Source: an uncultured Eubacteriales bacterium (lineage in GTDB: Bacteria > Bacillota > Clostridia > Oscillospirales > Oscillospiraceae). Taken from it: 64,000 nt of DNA. The stretch covers positions 1 through 64,000 of the forward strand of contig ONPF01000004.1 in assembly GCA_900319635.1 (NCBI GenBank). Reading direction: 5' to 3'. The position numbers were made by a program, and so were the translations under genes. Below the pieces are notes generated by a model. The model was not told the origin of the DNA. It saw nothing but the letters and a program-made list of their open reading frames with translations, and searched no databases. Shown one piece after another: positions 18,935 through 27,761 of this stretch. How positions within the stretch are numbered: the first letter of the stretch is position 1; the number at the start of each line of letters is the position of its first letter.

Positions 18935-20058
18935 ATCGGGAAAAAGCCTTTCAGGCGCTGAACGCCCTGGACGACCGCTATATCGCGGAAGCGCTCCGCT
19001 ACGCGCCCGAGGGAGCCGCAGGCGCCTCGGAAAGGAGCGCAAGCATGAAGAGCAAACGCATTGTGACCCTGGCGCTGGCAGCGGCGTTGATCCTGGCCTT
19101 AGGCGCCGCCGCCTGGGCCATCGGCCTGAGCATCCACCGGCAGCGGCAGCAGGAGCTGCGACAGGAGCTGCAGGTGGACGAGAACCGGGTGGAGGACTAT
19201 GTGGAATACCCGGTGCCGGAGGATCCGGAGCAGGCGCCGGAGAGCGGCGTGACCCTGCTCTCCGCCATGAACGACGGGGAGTTCCAGAACTACTGGGTGG
19301 TGCTGAACGGCGTGACGCCGGAGATGGTCGAGCGCATGGCCGCGCCGATTTTGGAGGATCGGGACGGCTCCCCCCTGGGGGAGAACGACCACCGGTACTG
19401 CTGGCTCTACTGCGGCTGGGACGGAGAGAGCTGGTACGACGTCTGGCCGGAGGGCGGCCACAACGCCCAGGGCATCCGGGACGCCTACGACCCGGAGACC
19501 TGCACCCTGACGGTGCGGACGGCCATCACCATTGACAGGATGCCGGAGCGGGCGGAGCTGCGTTTCATCATCGTGGACACCATCGACTACGGCGACGCCC
19601 ATGTTTCCGACGGGGAGCTGGTCTGGGATCTGGGCAGCGTCTCCGTGGAGCGCACCGGCCAGACCCTGCGCACAGTCTGGTTTACGGAGCCCGTGTCCTT
19701 TGAAAACGGCGACTACGGCGGGGGCGAATTTCTGGGAATGGAGCTCAGCGCCAGCGGCGTCAACTGGATCCTCCGCCACGACGGCGTGAGTGAGATGTAC
19801 CATCCCCACGAATTTGCAAGCGAGGAGGAGCGACAGGAATATCTTGCGCTGGAGCAGAGCTGGCTCCAGGCCATCGACGAGCTGGAGCGCACGGCGGTGC
19901 TGCATTTTGCCGACGGCAGCAGCATGGCGGTGAATCCCCCGCTGAGCAGCGAGCCGGCGGGCGACAGGGTGAAGGATAAGTGCATCTTCGGCCACACCAT
20001 CGACCCGAGCCAGGTGGTCGGCGTCACCCTGGGCGGCCGGACCTTCGAGATCCCCTGA
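18931..20058 (+). CDS. Single-pass membrane protein, probable anti-sigma partner
   Basis: A 375-aa product with a cytosolic N-terminal helical segment (about 1-37), one membrane helix (about 42-63, rich in Ala and Leu) and a large extracytoplasmic domain. It overlaps the sigma gene by 4 nt, as anti-sigma factors usually do, and the short N-terminal part could clamp the sigma factor. The outer domain has no motif I recognise; it contains TVRTAITIDRMPERAEL and VVGVTLGGRTFEIP, a pattern reminiscent of DUF4179-like anti-sigma proteins. The regulator role is inferred from gene order and topology. Confidence 0.7.
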   Translation: MNREKAFQALNALDDRYIAEALRYAPEGAAGASERSASMKSKRIVTLALAAALILALGAAAWAIGLSIHRQRQQELRQELQVDENRVEDYVEYPVPEDPEQAPESGVTLLSAMNDGEFQNYWVVLNGVTPEMVERMAAPILEDRDGSPLGENDHRYCWLYCGWDGESWYDVWPEGGHNAQGIRDAYDPETCTLTVRTAITIDRMPERAELRFIIVDTIDYGDAHVSDGELVWDLGSVSVERTGQTLRTVWFTEPVSFENGDYGGGEFLGMELSASGVNWILRHDGVSEMYHPHEFASEEERQEYLALEQSWLQAIDELERTAVLHFADGSSMAVNPPLSSEPAGDRVKDKCIFGHTIDPSQVVGVTLGGRTFEIP

Positions 20059-20660
20059 GGGGGGAGAAAAGAAATGAAGGAGTGAAGGAATGAAGGAGTG
20101 AAGGAGTGAGCCCTTTCCGGCCTCGCCGCCCCCACCGTCTCGCTCGCTTCGCTCCCTCGACACCTCCCCCAAAGGGGGAGGCAAGAGACAGCTTGAACCC
20201 TTGCTTCCCCCCCTGGGGGGAAGTCCCCAGTGCGCACACTGGGGAATAGGGGGAATCTCAATTCGTCGCCGCAGGCGACACCTCAATTATTCATTCTTCA
20301 CTATTCACTATTCATTGCACCTGAAAGGAGAGCCCCCACCGTCAGCGGCGGGTGTGATACGCCGCTGACACCTCCCCCGGAGGGGGAGGCAAGGCGAGCG
20401 ACCAAAGGTCGCCCCTACGGGGGGCGGCGCGTCCTCCGTCCTTACCCCTTCCGTCACGGCTGCGCTGCGCTTGCCGCGACACCTCCCCCAAGGGGGGAGG
20501 CAAGAAAATTACCGCTGTCGCAAGACGGCGGTATTTTTTTGCCGCCGATCTGCGTCTGTGACAGATGTGACGGATGTGACGGATCCTGGAGACAGCCCCC
20601 CTCAGGGGGAAAATCCGTCACATCCGTCGCATCTGTCACCTTTCCTCGATCCAGCATGTT
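20059..20660. repeat. Gene-free repeat region
   Basis: Directly after the stop is a GAAGGAGTGAAGGAATGAAG array (20077-20110), with a loosely inverted partner (ATTCTTCACTATTCACTATT, 20290-20310). Between and after them lie copies of CCTCCCCC(A/G)AGGGGG modules, a CGACCAAAGGTCG palindrome (about 20400) and a long hairpin with 27-bp arms (20558-20584 with 20613-20639, one mismatch). No gene is seen; weak in-frame extensions of the next gene through this area are repeat sequence. Confidence 0.7.
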
Positions 20661-20664
20661 CCTC

Positions 20665-20694
20665 TTGCGCCGGGGGCGGGAGAGGGTGTACAAT
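20665..20694 (+). promoter_or_regulatory. Promoter giving a leaderless transcript
   Basis: TTGCGC (20665-20670), 18-bp spacer, TACAAT (20689-20694). The expected start of transcription, 7 nt after the -10, is the A of the ATG at 20701. Confidence 0.6.
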
Positions 20695-20700
20695 ACGGGC

Positions 20701-21828
20701 ATGGAAAACAAGACGACACAAAAACGCGGCCTCGCCGCCATCTGGAAGCTCTGCCCCGTGCGGCATGTGCTGATCCTGCTGAACGCCCTGATCATCGGCC
20801 TGCACCTGGCCACCCGGGGTAACCATGCCCTGAACCGCGCCCTGTCGGAGCGCTTTGTGCGCCCGGTGCACCGCCTGCTCAGCCGGGTGACCAATGTGCT
20901 GCCCTTCTCCCTGGCGGAGCTGATCTATGCCGCGGCGATCCTCGGGGGGCTGGTTTACATCATCATCTCCCTCGTCCGGATGTTCCGCCGGCGGGAGTGG
21001 GGGAAGCGGCTCTATCTCATCTTCACCGCCCTGCTCACCGCGGGGGCGGTGTTCTACGGCGGCTTCTGCCTGCTCTGGGGGGTCTTCTACTATGGGGACG
21101 ACTTCATGACCCGCAGCGGCCTGCCCCATGAGAAGATCAGCGTGGAGCAGCTCCAGCGCGTCACCGCCTGGTTTGCGGACCTGGCCAACGAGTATTCCGA
21201 CCGGGTGCCCCGGGACGAAAACGGCGTCTGCGACCTGGATCGCGCCGCGGTGCTGCAGAAGTCCCCAGAGGTCTACCGGGGGCTGGAGCGGCAGTACCCC
21301 TGCCTGGAGGGGCCGGAGGTGCGCGCCAAGGGCGTGTTCTTCTCCCGGATCATGAGCTACATCGACTTCACCGGCTTCTTCTTCCCCCTCACCGCCGAGG
21401 CAAACGTGAACACCGACTGCCCCAGCTGCATGTTCCCGGCCACCGTGGCCCACGAGCTGGCCCATCAGAGGGGCGTGGCCAAGGAGCAGGAGGCCAATTT
21501 CGTGGCGGTGCTGGCCTGCCTGGACTACGGGGAGCCGGAGTATGTCTACGCTGCGGCGCTGCTGGCCTACACCCACCTGGGCAACGCCCTCCACGACGCG
21601 GACTACGCCGCCTGGCAGGAGATCTACGGCGGCCTCAACGAGAACGTGCGGCGGGACTATGCCGCGAACCGCGCCTACTGGCAGCAGTTTGAGACCCCGG
21701 CGCGGGAAGTGTCCAACACCGTGTATGAGGGCTTTCTGCAGAGCTATGACCAGGATCTGGGGCTCAAGAGCTACGGCGCCTGTGTGGATCTGCTGGTGAA
21801 CTATTACGACGATGCGGCCCGGCCCTGA
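20701..21828 (+). CDS. DUF3810 family membrane protein (HExxH)
   Basis: A 375-aa protein with three N-terminal membrane helices (about 18-40, 62-85 and 100-125) and a large soluble domain. That domain carries PATVAHELAHQRGVAKEQEANF: the HELAH is a zinc-peptidase HExxH with a downstream Glu in EQEANF, which fits the DUF3810 family (putative metallopeptidase, role unknown). Start ATG 20701 has no ribosome site, and the promoter places the transcript end at the start codon itself. It is monocistronic and converges with the minus-strand gene beyond the shared terminator. Confidence 0.85.
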   Translation: MENKTTQKRGLAAIWKLCPVRHVLILLNALIIGLHLATRGNHALNRALSERFVRPVHRLLSRVTNVLPFSLAELIYAAAILGGLVYIIISLVRMFRRREWGKRLYLIFTALLTAGAVFYGGFCLLWGVFYYGDDFMTRSGLPHEKISVEQLQRVTAWFADLANEYSDRVPRDENGVCDLDRAAVLQKSPEVYRGLERQYPCLEGPEVRAKGVFFSRIMSYIDFTGFFFPLTAEANVNTDCPSCMFPATVAHELAHQRGVAKEQEANFVAVLACLDYGEPEYVYAAALLAYTHLGNALHDADYAAWQEIYGGLNENVRRDYAANRAYWQQFETPAREVSNTVYEGFLQSYDQDLGLKSYGACVDLLVNYYDDAARP

Positions 21829-21844
21829 GGGGCTGGGAAAAAAG

Positions 21845-21883
21845 ACAGAGGCGGATCTGTGCATGTTGCAGATCCGCCTCTGT
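21845..21883. terminator. Bidirectional terminator
   Basis: A perfect 15-bp stem (21845-21859 with 21869-21883). On the minus strand it is followed by six T, so it mainly serves the phosphodiester glycosidase gene; on the plus strand TTTCGTATT follows. Confidence 0.88.
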
Positions 21884-21895
21884 TTCGTATTATAA

Positions 21896-23350
21896 TCAGT
21901 AAGTGGCCAGGGCCAGGAAGCCCAGCGGCATCTCCGGCGCCGGCATCACGGTGATGCGCAGCTTGGCGTCGGCGGCCTTGTACTTCCAGTAGGGGGACTG
22001 CTCCAGGAGATCCAGGGTGACGTACACGTCATAGCTCCCGTCGCCGTTCCGATACACGGCGTCCACGCTGAGCTTCTGCACCTCGTTCATGCGGGTGTTG
22101 ACCCAGGCGCGATCCATGGCCGCCAGATCCATCCGCTCCCGCAGCTCGCAGTCCTGCGCCACATATTGGGACAGGTCGGGGTAGTGCCGGTCGTACCACT
22201 GGGTGCCGAAGTAGCCGTAATAGGCGGTGCAGAACACCCAGGAGAAGGTGTACAGGCGCTCCAGCGTCTCCTCGTCCGTGATCTCCGCCTCGTATTCCCG
22301 CACTTCGCCCAGGGCGTTCTCGGGGATCACGATGGAATCCGGCGTGCCCGCGGGCTTCACATAGTCCTCCGGCAGCGGCGCCACCAGCCAGGCGTTGGGC
22401 AGGACGCGGGTGCCGCCCGCCTGGTTGGAGGAGCGGTTCACGGCCTCGCCGTAGAGCAGCATGCAGGTGGAGTTGCCGCCGTCCATGTTGGAGGCGTTGA
22501 CGCAGCCGAACTTGTCCGCCATGATGTCGATGCAGTCGCCGTAGGTCAGACCGATGCTGTAGGCCTGCCGCCCGTCGATGGCGACCAGGACGATGGCCCC
22601 GTCCTCCCGCTGGCCCACCAGCGTTCTGGCGCCGATGCCGGTGTCCAGAGCCTCCGGGTCGGCCTTCACGCCGTTTTGCACCAGATAGGGGCCGAAGCTG
22701 ACCCCGTCGCGGATCCCAAGGGCCTCACAGTCCTCCACGGTGTAATAGCCGCACCACAGATGGCCGCTGCCGTCCAGCCCGGCCACCGGGCCGAATTCCT
22801 CACCCTCAAAATTCATGCCCCGGCTGTAGGTGATGCCCTGGGGCGGCCACCCTTCACCGCTGCCGTCCTTGTCCTTGAAGCCGCCGGCGTTGACGCCGGC
22901 GATGGCGCCGTACTGCTCCGCCAGCACGTCCAGGGTGAGGCCGTGGCCGCCGGCGCTGCCGGGCTCCGGAACCGCCGTGCCCACATAGACCTGGGCGGGA
23001 TCCAGCACGATCAAGGCATAGACCGTGGAGCCTTTGTAGGTGAAGCGATAGGGGATGACCCCGTCGCCGTCCTCGTCCACCAGGACTTCACCGACGACAG
23101 GCTCCGGCGTGGGCTCGGGCGTGGGCTCGGGCGTGGGCTCCGGTGTAGGCTCCGGCGTAGGCTCGGGCGTCGGCTCCGGGGTGGGCGCCGGGGTGGCGGA
23201 GGCCTGGGCGGGAGCCTGAGGCGTCTCTGCCGCGGGGGAAGCCGGGGCGGAGGCCGGGGGTGCGGGGATCGTGCTGCAGGCGGCCAGACTCAAGACAAGC
23301 GCGGCGAGGAGCAGCAGTGCCGCAGTACGTTTCAAAACCATGTTGTGCAT
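21896..23350 (-). CDS. Phosphodiester glycosidase family lipoprotein (NAGPA domain)
   Basis: A 484-aa lipoprotein. The lipobox LSLAAC puts the acylated Cys near residue 25; a long Pro-Thr-Glu linker with repeated PTPE (about 50-85) follows, then the phosphodiester glycosidase domain (about 95-330). Domain landmarks are AGVNAGGFKD, PPQGITYSRG, SFGPYLVQNG, GIGARTLVGQ, GRQAYSIGLTYGDC and NMDGGNSTCMLLYG, the last being the family hallmark. Family members cleave GlcNAc phosphodiesters or act in exopolysaccharide metabolism. The C-terminal 130 residues are an unassigned extra domain. ATG 23350 follows AAAGGA on the minus strand. It has its own promoter. Confidence 0.88.
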   Translation of the reverse strand: MHNMVLKRTAALLLLAALVLSLAACSTIPAPPASAPASPAAETPQAPAQASATPAPTPEPTPEPTPEPTPEPTPEPTPEPTPEPVVGEVLVDEDGDGVIPYRFTYKGSTVYALIVLDPAQVYVGTAVPEPGSAGGHGLTLDVLAEQYGAIAGVNAGGFKDKDGSGEGWPPQGITYSRGMNFEGEEFGPVAGLDGSGHLWCGYYTVEDCEALGIRDGVSFGPYLVQNGVKADPEALDTGIGARTLVGQREDGAIVLVAIDGRQAYSIGLTYGDCIDIMADKFGCVNASNMDGGNSTCMLLYGEAVNRSSNQAGGTRVLPNAWLVAPLPEDYVKPAGTPDSIVIPENALGEVREYEAEITDEETLERLYTFSWVFCTAYYGYFGTQWYDRHYPDLSQYVAQDCELRERMDLAAMDRAWVNTRMNEVQKLSVDAVYRNGDGSYDVYVTLDLLEQSPYWKYKAADAKLRITVMPAPEMPLGFLALATY

Positions 23351-23380
23351 AGGACAGATCCTTTCATATAAGTCAGAGAA

Positions 23381-23409
23381 AATGTACTATACTTTCCGCC
23401 GCAAGTCAA
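23381..23409 (-). promoter_or_regulatory. Promoter of the phosphodiester glycosidase gene
   Basis: On the minus strand, TTGACT (23404-23409), 17-bp spacer, TACATT (23381-23386). Confidence 0.72.
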
Positions 23410-23485
23410 GGAGAACCCGACAGCCTGAGACGGAAAGGCGCCGGAGAGCTTTCCCGTCCGCGGCGGAAAAAGGGAATGAAGCCGA

Positions 23486-23514
23486 TTGCACAAAGCTGAT
23501 TCTTGTGCTAAAAT
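23486..23514 (+). promoter_or_regulatory. Promoter of the moaC-lar operon
   Basis: TTGCAC (23486-23491), 17-bp spacer, TAAAAT (23509-23514). It is divergent from the promoter at 23381. Confidence 0.7.
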
Positions 23515-23560
23515 ACCAACAATATAGTGCGGCAAAGACCGCGGAACTGAGGCGGCGAAG

Positions 23561-24038
<478 letters not shown>

Positions 24039-24046
<8 letters not shown>

Positions 24047-24488
24047 TCAAAAGGCCGTCGTCAAGGCCGTTTGCATCAGCGAAAAGAAGGGCCAGCAGAA
24101 GCACCCGGTGGACGCGATCCGCCTGGAGCCCCATCTGGGCATCCCGGGGGACGCCCACGCGGGAGACTGGCACCGGATGGTCAGCGTCCTCTCGGTGGAG
24201 AGCGTGGCGCGCCTGCAGGAGAAGATCCCCTTCCCCCTGCTGCCCGGCGCCTTTGCGGAAAATGTGCTGGTGGAGGGGATCGAGGTGTCCCGTCTGCCGG
24301 TGGGAACGAAGCTGCGCATCGGCTCGGCCCTCTGCGAGGTGACCCAGATCGGCAAGGAGTGCCATGCCGACTGCGCCATCCGCCGCCAGGCGGGGGACTG
24401 CGTCATGCCCCGGGAGGGGATCTTTGTCCGCGTGCTGGAGGCGGGGGAGGCCCGCCCCGGCGATACGGTGGAGGTCGTGCATGGATAA
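24039..24488 (+). CDS. MOSC domain protein
   Basis: A stand-alone MOSC domain of 149 aa. MOSC domains handle sulfur for the molybdenum cofactor through a conserved Cys. Landmarks are the N-terminal AVCISEKKG, DAHAGDWHRMVSVLS, FAENVLVEG and EVTQIGKECHADCAIRR, the last containing the conserved Cys. ATG 24039 is chosen because GGAGGG (24027-24032) lies 6 nt upstream; earlier in-frame ATGs overlap the site. The pairing with moaC supports a Mo-cofactor role, while overlap with larB (8 nt) ties it to the nickel-pincer genes. Confidence 0.88.
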
Positions 24489-25233
24489 ACAGGAGATCAC
24501 CGCCCTGCTGGAGGGCGTCGCGGCCGGAACCACCACGGTGGAGGAGGCGGTTTTGAAGCTGAAGACCGCGCCCATCCGGGAGCTCGGGGCCTACGCCAAG
24601 GTGGATCTGCACCGGGGGCTGCGCCAGGGCGTGCCGGAGGTCATCTACGGCGCGGGCAAGACCCCGGAGCACATCCTGGGCATCGCAAGGGCCATGCGGG
24701 AGGCGGGGCAGGAGACCGTGCTCATCACCCGCATGAGCGGGGAGGCCGCCGCCCTGGTGGGGGCGGAGCTGCCCCTGCGCTACGACCCCCTGTCCAGAAC
24801 GGGCATCGTGGGGAAGCTGCCGGAGCCCACGGGCAAGGGCACTGTCGTGGTCGCCACCGGCGGCACCAGCGATATGAACGTGGCCGAGGAGGCCGCCGTG
24901 ACCGCCGAGGCCCTGGGCAACCGGGTCGTCCGGCTCTACGACGTGGGCGTGTCCGGCATCCACCGGCTGCTGAGCCATCTGGAGGAGATCATGAGCGCCC
25001 GGGTCATCGTGGCCGTGGCCGGCATGGAGGGGGCGCTGCCCTCGGTGATCGGGGGCCTGGCCGACTGCCCGGTGATCGCCGTGCCCACCAGCGTGGGCTA
25101 CGGAGCCAGTCTCGGCGGGATCGCGGCGCTTTTGAGCATGCTGAACTCCTGCGCCAGCGGGGTCTCGGTGGTGAACATCGACAACGGCTTCGGCGCGGGC
25201 TACATGGCCAGCATGATCAATCATCTGGAGTGA
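24481..25233 (+). CDS. larB: Nickel pincer cofactor synthesis protein LarB
   Basis: LarB carboxylates and hydrolyses nicotinic acid adenine dinucleotide to give the dicarboxylated pyridine mononucleotide precursor of the nickel-pincer cofactor. The product is 250 aa. It has an N-terminal helical region and a C-terminal PurE-like domain with VVATGGTSDMNVAEEAA, RVIVAVAGMEGALPS, VPTSVGYGASLGG and NIDNGFGAGY. It overlaps the MOSC gene by 8 nt. A short heptad array follows its stop before larE. Confidence 0.94.
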   Translation: MDKQEITALLEGVAAGTTTVEEAVLKLKTAPIRELGAYAKVDLHRGLRQGVPEVIYGAGKTPEHILGIARAMREAGQETVLITRMSGEAAALVGAELPLRYDPLSRTGIVGKLPEPTGKGTVVVATGGTSDMNVAEEAAVTAEALGNRVVRLYDVGVSGIHRLLSHLEEIMSARVIVAVAGMEGALPSVIGGLADCPVIAVPTSVGYGASLGGIAALLSMLNSCASGVSVVNIDNGFGAGYMASMINHLE

Positions 25234-25261
25234 GTGCGTAGTGCGTAGTGCTTAGTGCTTA
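25234..25261 (+). repeat. Heptad array after larB
   Basis: Four head-to-tail 7-mers: GTGCGTA twice, then GTGCTTA twice, beginning directly at the larB stop. The same 7-mer, inverted, occurs after the DUF523 stop at 12656-12677 (AAGCAC units). Confidence 0.7.
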
Positions 25262-25315
25262 GGAGACGGTGAGAAAAACGAATTGTGAGAACGGATTGCC
25301 GATGCTGAGAGACTT

Positions 25316-26071
25316 ATGACCATCCAAGATTTCTTCCATGATCACCCCAAGGCCGCGCTGGCCTTTTCCGGGGGCGTGGATTCGGCCTATCTGCTGTACG
25401 CGGGGCTCGCCTGCGGCGCGGATCTGCGGCCCTACTATGTGAAGACCCAGTTCCAGCCTCGCTTTGAATTTGAGGACGCCCTGCGCCTCTGCCGGGAGCT
25501 GGGGGCGGAGCCGAGGGTGCTGCACCTGGACGCGCTGTGCAGTCCCGACGTGGTGCGAAACGGCGCGGATCGCTGCTATTACTGCAAGGTCAATATCATG
25601 TCAAGCATTTTGGCCGCCGCGGCCCAGGACGGCTATCCCCTGCTGCTGGACGGCACCAACGCCTCCGACGACGCGGGGGATCGGCCGGGGATGCGGGCGC
25701 TCAAAGAGCTGGAGATCCTCTCACCCCTGCGGCTCTGCGGGCTCACGAAGCCCGAGATCCGGCGGCTCAGCCGGGAGGCGGGGCTTTTCACCTGGTCAAA
25801 GCCCGCCTACGCCTGCCTGGCCACCCGGGTCAAAACCGGGGAGCCCATCACCAACGAGCGCCTGCGGGCCATCGAGGAGAGCGAGGACTTCCTCTTCTCC
25901 CGGGGCTACACGGATTTCCGGGTGCGCACCGCGGGGACGGCTGCGCTGCTGCAGTTTCCGGCGGAGCAGCTGGAGCGGGCGAAGCAGGAAGAGACGGAGA
26001 TCGCGGGAAGGCTTGGCGCCTTCTTTGACACCATTACCATCGACCCGAAGGGGAGAACAAGAGGATTATGA
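25316..26071 (+). CDS. larE: ATP-dependent sulfur transferase LarE
   Basis: LarE adenylates the pyridine carboxylates and inserts sulfur, in the well-studied lactobacillus enzyme by sacrificing its own active-site Cys. The product is 251 aa. The PP-loop is FSGGVDSAYLLYAG (near 18-31); ADRCYYCK and DGTNASDD follow. The Cys in AYACLATRV (near 166) sits at the sacrificial position. It has a weak ribosome site and follows larB by 82 nt. It overlaps larC by 4 nt. Confidence 0.94.
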   Translation: MTIQDFFHDHPKAALAFSGGVDSAYLLYAGLACGADLRPYYVKTQFQPRFEFEDALRLCRELGAEPRVLHLDALCSPDVVRNGADRCYYCKVNIMSSILAAAAQDGYPLLLDGTNASDDAGDRPGMRALKELEILSPLRLCGLTKPEIRRLSREAGLFTWSKPAYACLATRVKTGEPITNERLRAIEESEDFLFSRGYTDFRVRTAGTAALLQFPAEQLERAKQEETEIAGRLGAFFDTITIDPKGRTRGL

Positions 26072-27243
26072 AAACGCTGTATTTTGACTGCTCCATGGGA
26101 GCGGCCGGGGACATGCTGGCGGCGGCGCTGCTGGAGCTGCACCCCGATCCGGAGGCCTTTCTGCAAAAGCTGAACGCGGCTCTGCCCGCGGGCGTCACCG
26201 CCTGGGCGGAGCGGGACGAGAAGCACGGCGTCGCCGGCACCCACTTCCATGTGGACGTCCACGGGGAAGAGGAGGGGCATGAGGACGGCCATCACCACCA
26301 CCCCCATACCTCCGTCGCGGAGATCCTGGGACGCATCGACGCCCTGGACGCGCCGGAGCAGGTGAAGCAGGGCGCCACCGCCGTCTACCGCCGCATCGCG
26401 GAGGCGGAGAGCGCCGTCCACGGCGAGCCGGAGGAAAACATTCACCTCCACGAGGTGGGCTCTCTGGACGCCCTGGCGGACGTGCTGGCGGTCTGCTGGC
26501 TGATGCATGAGCTGCAGCCGGAAAAGATCGTATGCTCCCCCATTGCGGTGGGCAGCGGCACGGTGAAATGCGCCCACGGCGTCCTGCCCGTGCCCGCCCC
26601 CGCTACCGAGCGGCTGCTGCGGGGCCAGTCCATCTGGGCAGGGACCGAGAAGGGCGAGCTCTGCACCCCCACCGGCGCGGCGCTGCTGGGATACTTTGTC
26701 CGGGGCTATGGCCCGGTTCCTGCCATGATCCCGGATAAGTGCGGGATCGGCACGGGACACAAGGATTTTGCGACGGCAAATGTGCTGCGCGCCCTCTGGG
26801 GAGAGAGCGAAGGGGAAAAAGAGCCTGTCCTGGAGCTCCGCTGCAATCTGGACGACATGACGGGAGAAGAGCTGGGCTTTGCCATGGAGCGGCTTTTCGA
26901 GGCAGGCGCTCTGGACGTTTTTACAACGCCCATCGGCATGAAGAAAGAGCGTCCTGCTGTTATGTTAATGGTTTTATGTAAACCAGACCAGAAGGAAAAG
27001 CTGATCCAAAGCTTATTTCGGCATACCACCACGCTCGGCGTGCGGGAGAGCGTCTGCCTGCGTTACACGCTGCGGCGGAGCTTTCAAACGGTTCAGACGG
27101 AGGCGGGGCCGGTGCGCCTGAAAACCAGCGAGGGCTACGGCGTCCGGCGGGAGAAGCCGGAGTACGAGGATCTGGCGGCCATCGCCCGGAAGCGGGACAT
27201 CTCTCTGGCGGAGGCAAGGGCAATCCTGGAGGGAGCGCTGTGA
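26068..27243 (+). CDS. larC: Nickel insertion protein LarC (single reading frame)
   Basis: LarC inserts nickel into the dithiodicarboxylated pyridine in a CTP-dependent step. The product is 391 aa in one frame. The N-terminal CSMGAAGDMLAAALLEL is typical; a metal-binding His-rich run follows near 65-80 (HGEEEGHEDGHHHHPH); then HLHEVGSLDALADVL, GTGHKDFATANVLRA and NLDDMTGEELGFAMERLFEAG. In Lactiplantibacillus the gene is split as larC1/larC2 and joined by a programmed frameshift; here no shift is needed. No larA (lactate racemase) gene is in the window, so the user of the cofactor is unknown. Confidence 0.94.
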   Translation: MKTLYFDCSMGAAGDMLAAALLELHPDPEAFLQKLNAALPAGVTAWAERDEKHGVAGTHFHVDVHGEEEGHEDGHHHHPHTSVAEILGRIDALDAPEQVKQGATAVYRRIAEAESAVHGEPEENIHLHEVGSLDALADVLAVCWLMHELQPEKIVCSPIAVGSGTVKCAHGVLPVPAPATERLLRGQSIWAGTEKGELCTPTGAALLGYFVRGYGPVPAMIPDKCGIGTGHKDFATANVLRALWGESEGEKEPVLELRCNLDDMTGEELGFAMERLFEAGALDVFTTPIGMKKERPAVMLMVLCKPDQKEKLIQSLFRHTTTLGVRESVCLRYTLRRSFQTVQTEAGPVRLKTSEGYGVRREKPEYEDLAAIARKRDISLAEARAILEGAL

Positions 27244-27761
27244 AGATCGCCGTCGTCGGCTTTGCCGGCTCCGGCAAGTCCACCCTGGCCCAGACGCTGG
27301 GTGAGCTCACCGGCGCCCCGGTGCTGCACCTGGACACGGTGCAGTTTCTGCCGGACTGGGAGATCCGCCCGGAGGAGGAAAAGCAGGCCATGGTGCGGGA
27401 GTTTCTGGATTCCCACAGCGCCTGGATCATCGACGGCAACTACCGCAGGCTCTCCTTCGAGCGGCGGCTTGCGGAGGCGGATCAGATCTGGATCCTGCTC
27501 TTCAACCGCTTCACCCGCTTCTCCCGGGTCCTGCGCCGCTATCGTCGCTATCGGGGGCAGCAGAGGCCGGACATGGCTCAGGGCTGCCAGGAAAAGCTGG
27601 ACGGGGCCTTTGCCCGCTGGGTGCTCTGGGAGGGCTGCACGCCGGAGAAAAACCGGCAGATGAAGGACATCGTGCGGCAATATCCGCAGAAGAGCCACCT
27701 CTTCCTGAACCAGCTGCAGGCAGACGCCGGTCTGCGCCTCTTCCGGGAGGGACGCCTGTGA
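27240..27761 (+). CDS. P-loop nucleotide kinase-like protein (adenylate kinase/FlaR type)
   Basis: A 173-aa P-loop protein of the group annotated as adenylate-kinase-like or DNA topology modulation protein FlaR. The Walker A motif is GFAGSGKST (residues 7-15), followed by the family pattern VLHLDTVQFLPDWE and WIIDGNYRR, then ILLFNRFTRFSRVLRRYRRYRG. The real substrate is unknown. GTG 27240 overlaps the larC TGA, so it is translated with larC, but there is no evident chemical link to the nickel cofactor. Confidence 0.8.
   Translation: MKIAVVGFAGSGKSTLAQTLGELTGAPVLHLDTVQFLPDWEIRPEEEKQAMVREFLDSHSAWIIDGNYRRLSFERRLAEADQIWILLFNRFTRFSRVLRRYRRYRGQQRPDMAQGCQEKLDGAFARWVLWEGCTPEKNRQMKDIVRQYPQKSHLFLNQLQADAGLRLFREGRL

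Noticed and set aside
25316..26071. larE as a tRNA-thiolation or NAD synthetase PP-loop enzyme
   Set aside because: The Cys in AYACLATR, the RCYYCK block and the position between larB and larC fit LarE better.
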